DNA from: a bacterium
GTDB lineage: Bacteria; JAMCPX01
Assembly: GCA_021800575.1 (NCBI GenBank)
Contig: JAJYYW010000044.1
Location: forward strand, 1-8,284
Length of the DNA stretch: 8,284 nt
Direction of reading: 5' to 3'
Both the position numbers and the translations under genes were made by a program. The stretch's first letter is position 1. Each line of letters starts with the position of its first letter. Under the pieces are notes generated by a model. It worked only from the letters and a program-made list of their open reading frames with translations. It did no database searches and was not told the DNA's origin. Positions 6,186-8,284 of the stretch are shown piece after piece.

Positions 6186-8282
6186 TCACAGGATACGGCC
6201 TATGGTGTACATCGCAAAGCTGATAAGAAACGCCACGAGCAGCGGATACACGATACCGATGGCGAGCAGCTTGTTGTCACGCAGCTCCCGCTTCATGGTA
6301 ACGACCGTCGCAAGGCACGGTATGTACAGTGTCTGGAAAATAATGAACACGTACGCCACCAGCGGGCTGATCGACTGCTTGAGCGCGGTGCCGAGAGCAG
6401 CCTCATTCGATGCATTGTACAATACACTCAGGGTTGCGATAGAGGTTTCTTTCGCCGTAAACCCGGTTATCAGGGCAACCAGGATGCGCCAGTCGAACCC
6501 CAGGAGCGCGCCGGCCGGTGCGATAAACTTCCCGATCATGCCCAGGACGCTTTGATCGATGGTGCCGCCGGGATAGTGGGACAGAAACCATATGACGATC
6601 GTGAAGGAAACAATATAGGTGCCTGCCCTCTTGAAGAAGCTGACGGTCTTGTTCCATGCGTACAGACCGACGGTACGTACGTTCGGCTTGCGGTACAGGG
6701 GCAGCTCGATGATCAGCGGCGAACGTTCTCCCTTGAGTACGGTCTTACGCAGCAGAAGGCCGGTGAGCACGACAACGGCAAAACTTATGCCTATCACGGA
6801 TACCATGACGAGCGCTGCATGGGCCGGGAAAAATACACTGACGAACAGGCTGGTGACCACGAACCGCGCGGAGCAGGGGATAAATGGGTTGATCAGCACG
6901 GAAAGCTTCCTGTCTGTCTCGTTGTCCATGACCCGGGAACACATGACACCGGGCACATTGCATCCGTAACCAACCAGCAGGCATATAAAGCTTTTCCCGT
7001 GAAGGCCGAGCACGTGCATGACCCTGTCCATGATAAACGTTGAGCGTGCGAGCAGGCCTGTATCTTCAAGGATGCCGAGGAAGATAAAGAAGATAAAGAT
7101 GAGGGGGAAAAACGAGGCGACCGTGCCCACCCCGCCGAGGACGCCGTTGATGAGCAGTCCCTTGACCCATTCAGGCGCTGTCCCGAGCAGGTTGACGGAT
7201 ACCCTGTCCAGCAGGCTGAAGGAGCGGCTCAACAACGCCATGAGCGGGTTGCTCAGGCCGAACGTTGCCCAGAATATGAACCCGAGGACCAGAACGACGA
7301 ATGTCAGCCCGAGAAACTGGTTGGTCAGAAGATGGTCCAGCTTGTCCGTGAACGTGATAATGTTGAGCGTGAGGGGTGTTACTGCACCAGACGTGATCCG
7401 GTGTATCCAGTCGTAGCGTGCATCGGCGACCTCCACGATAAGTTTCTCGGCGCGTTCCTGGACCTCCTTGATGAACCGGTCGTCTTCTGCACTGAGCAGG
7501 GACTTCAGCATGCCGGCGACATGCTCGTCGCCCTCGAGTATTTTCAGGGAAGTCCATCGCAGGTTGCTGAAGGCCGGGGTGTGCTGTTGTTCATAATGAG
7601 GCGGGCGGTGCCGTGCCGGATCGTCCTGCGGGGCACCCAACGGCACTGCATAGCTGCCCAGTCTTCTGCTGATCTCGCGGATAAGCGCTTCGATCGTGTT
7701 CGAGTAATGAAGCGGTGCAGGCTGGAAGGTCCTCTTGTTATAGACAAGTTCGCCGATCGCGGACAGCAGCTCTTTAATACCCTTGTTCTTGACGGCAACA
7801 ATGGGCACGATCGGTATGCCTATCAGCGTTTCAAGCCTTTTGACATCAATCTCAACCCCTTTTGATGCGGCAAGGTCAAGCATGTTCAGTGCTATGATAA
7901 CTCTCGCACCCGTTTCGAGAATCTGGGTAAGCAGGTAGAGGTTCCTGTCGAGATTGGATGCGTCTATGATGGAGACCACTACATCCGGTTTTTGTTCAAC
8001 AATGTAGGACGCTGCGATGGTTTCTTCTATGGAACCTGAAGACAGGCTGTACGTGCCCGGGAGGTCTACAATCTTATAGGTGTTTCCTTCATACTCGGTG
8101 TAGCCCTCTTTTTTTTCTACCGTCTTCCCCGGCCAGTTTCCGACATGCTGGTTCAGTCCGGTAAGTATATTAAATATAGTGCTTTTACCTACATTTGGAT
8201 TACCTGCGAGCGCTACGGTAATGCTCCCGCTCCTGGGAGGAACAAATCCGCCGCCTGAATCATGATGGGGCTCGGTAATCAT
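6186..8282 (-). CDS. feoB: ferrous iron transport protein FeoB; start possibly outside window
   Basis: GTP-dependent ferrous iron transporter of the inner membrane, 698 residues as read. The N-terminal G domain shows G1 GNPNVGKS (27-34), G2 Thr54, G3 DLPG (73-76), G4 NMLD (133-136) and a G5-like VAVKNKG (162-168). A helical domain with [11 protein letters not shown] (242-252) and RYDWIHRI (289-296) follows. The membrane part starts near 320 and contains GYGCNVPG (438-445), IPCSAR (468-473), GFDWR (595-599), [13 protein letters not shown] (606-618) and [13 protein letters not shown] (654-666), which match the FeoB pore and gate signatures including the conserved cysteines 441, 470 and 656. Length is normal. 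The ATG at 8282 lies 2 bases from the window edge, so its ribosome site, any longer N-terminus and a preceding feoA cannot be seen. The 26 residues before the G1 motif include His6 and His7. Residues 211-236 form a Pro/His-rich, probably flexible linker. Confidence 0.94.
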   Translation of the reverse strand: MITEPHHDSGGGFVPPRSGSITVALAGNPNVGKSTIFNILTGLNQHVGNWPGKTVEKKEGYTEYEGNTYKIVDLPGTYSLSSGSIEETIAASYIVEQKPDVVVSIIDASNLDRNLYLLTQILETGARVIIALNMLDLAASKGVEIDVKRLETLIGIPIVPIVAVKNKGIKELLSAIGELVYNKRTFQPAPLHYSNTIEALIREISRRLGSYAVPLGAPQDDPARHRPPHYEQQHTPAFSNLRWTSLKILEGDEHVAGMLKSLLSAEDDRFIKEVQERAEKLIVEVADARYDWIHRITSGAVTPLTLNIITFTDKLDHLLTNQFLGLTFVVLVLGFIFWATFGLSNPLMALLSRSFSLLDRVSVNLLGTAPEWVKGLLINGVLGGVGTVASFFPLIFIFFIFLGILEDTGLLARSTFIMDRVMHVLGLHGKSFICLLVGYGCNVPGVMCSRVMDNETDRKLSVLINPFIPCSARFVVTSLFVSVFFPAHAALVMVSVIGISFAVVVLTGLLLRKTVLKGERSPLIIELPLYRKPNVRTVGLYAWNKTVSFFKRAGTYIVSFTIVIWFLSHYPGGTIDQSVLGMIGKFIAPAGALLGFDWRILVALITGFTAKETSIATLSVLYNASNEAALGTALKQSISPLVAYVFIIFQTLYIPCLATVVTMKRELRDNKLLAIGIVYPLLVAFLISFAMYTIGRIL

Positions 8283-8284
8283 GC

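Noticed and set aside
6066..7043. Long plus-strand open frame (325 codons) opposite feoB
   Set aside because: Same charged, low-hydrophobicity shadow composition, antisense to conserved FeoB membrane segments, and no recognisable motif.

Overview
The window is a gene-dense, moderately GC-rich stretch of bacterial chromosome. Seven protein-coding genes fill it almost completely. I see no rRNA, tRNA, CRISPR array, insertion sequence or phage gene. The gene set (TtcA, GalU, MurJ, FeoB, and two paired ArsA/Get3-like ATPases) and the compact, ATGA-coupled layout suggest a Gram-negative, probably anaerobic bacterium. Desulfobacterota/Deltaproteobacteria or Nitrospirota would fit, but this is a low-confidence guess from gene content and style, not from a marker gene.

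Plus-strand block (1-2376): the 3' part of a TtcA-family tRNA 2-thiocytidine synthetase, cut by the window edge inside its PP-loop. It is followed after 19 bases by galU (UTP-glucose-1-phosphate uridylyltransferase), which overlaps by 4 bases a gene for an exported protein of unknown function. These look like one transcription unit.

Convergent junction (2377-2450): 74 bases where the plus block meets the minus block. It holds no convincing terminator.

Minus-strand block (8282 down to 2451): feoB (ferrous iron transporter) lies first. After a 107-base spacer come two different ArsA/Get3-type ATPases and then murJ (lipid II flippase). The three genes arsA-like 1, arsA-like 2 and murJ are joined by two 4-base ATGA overlaps, so they are very probably translated together.

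The most interesting part is this ATPase pair plus murJ. The two ATPases resemble the paired Get3-like proteins of actinobacteria (Rv3679/Rv3680 of Mycobacterium tuberculosis). One has a canonical deviant Walker A motif and the other lacks the signature lysine. Their tight coupling to the lipid II flippase suggests, as inference only, a membrane-protein targeting or envelope-assembly function linked to peptidoglycan synthesis.
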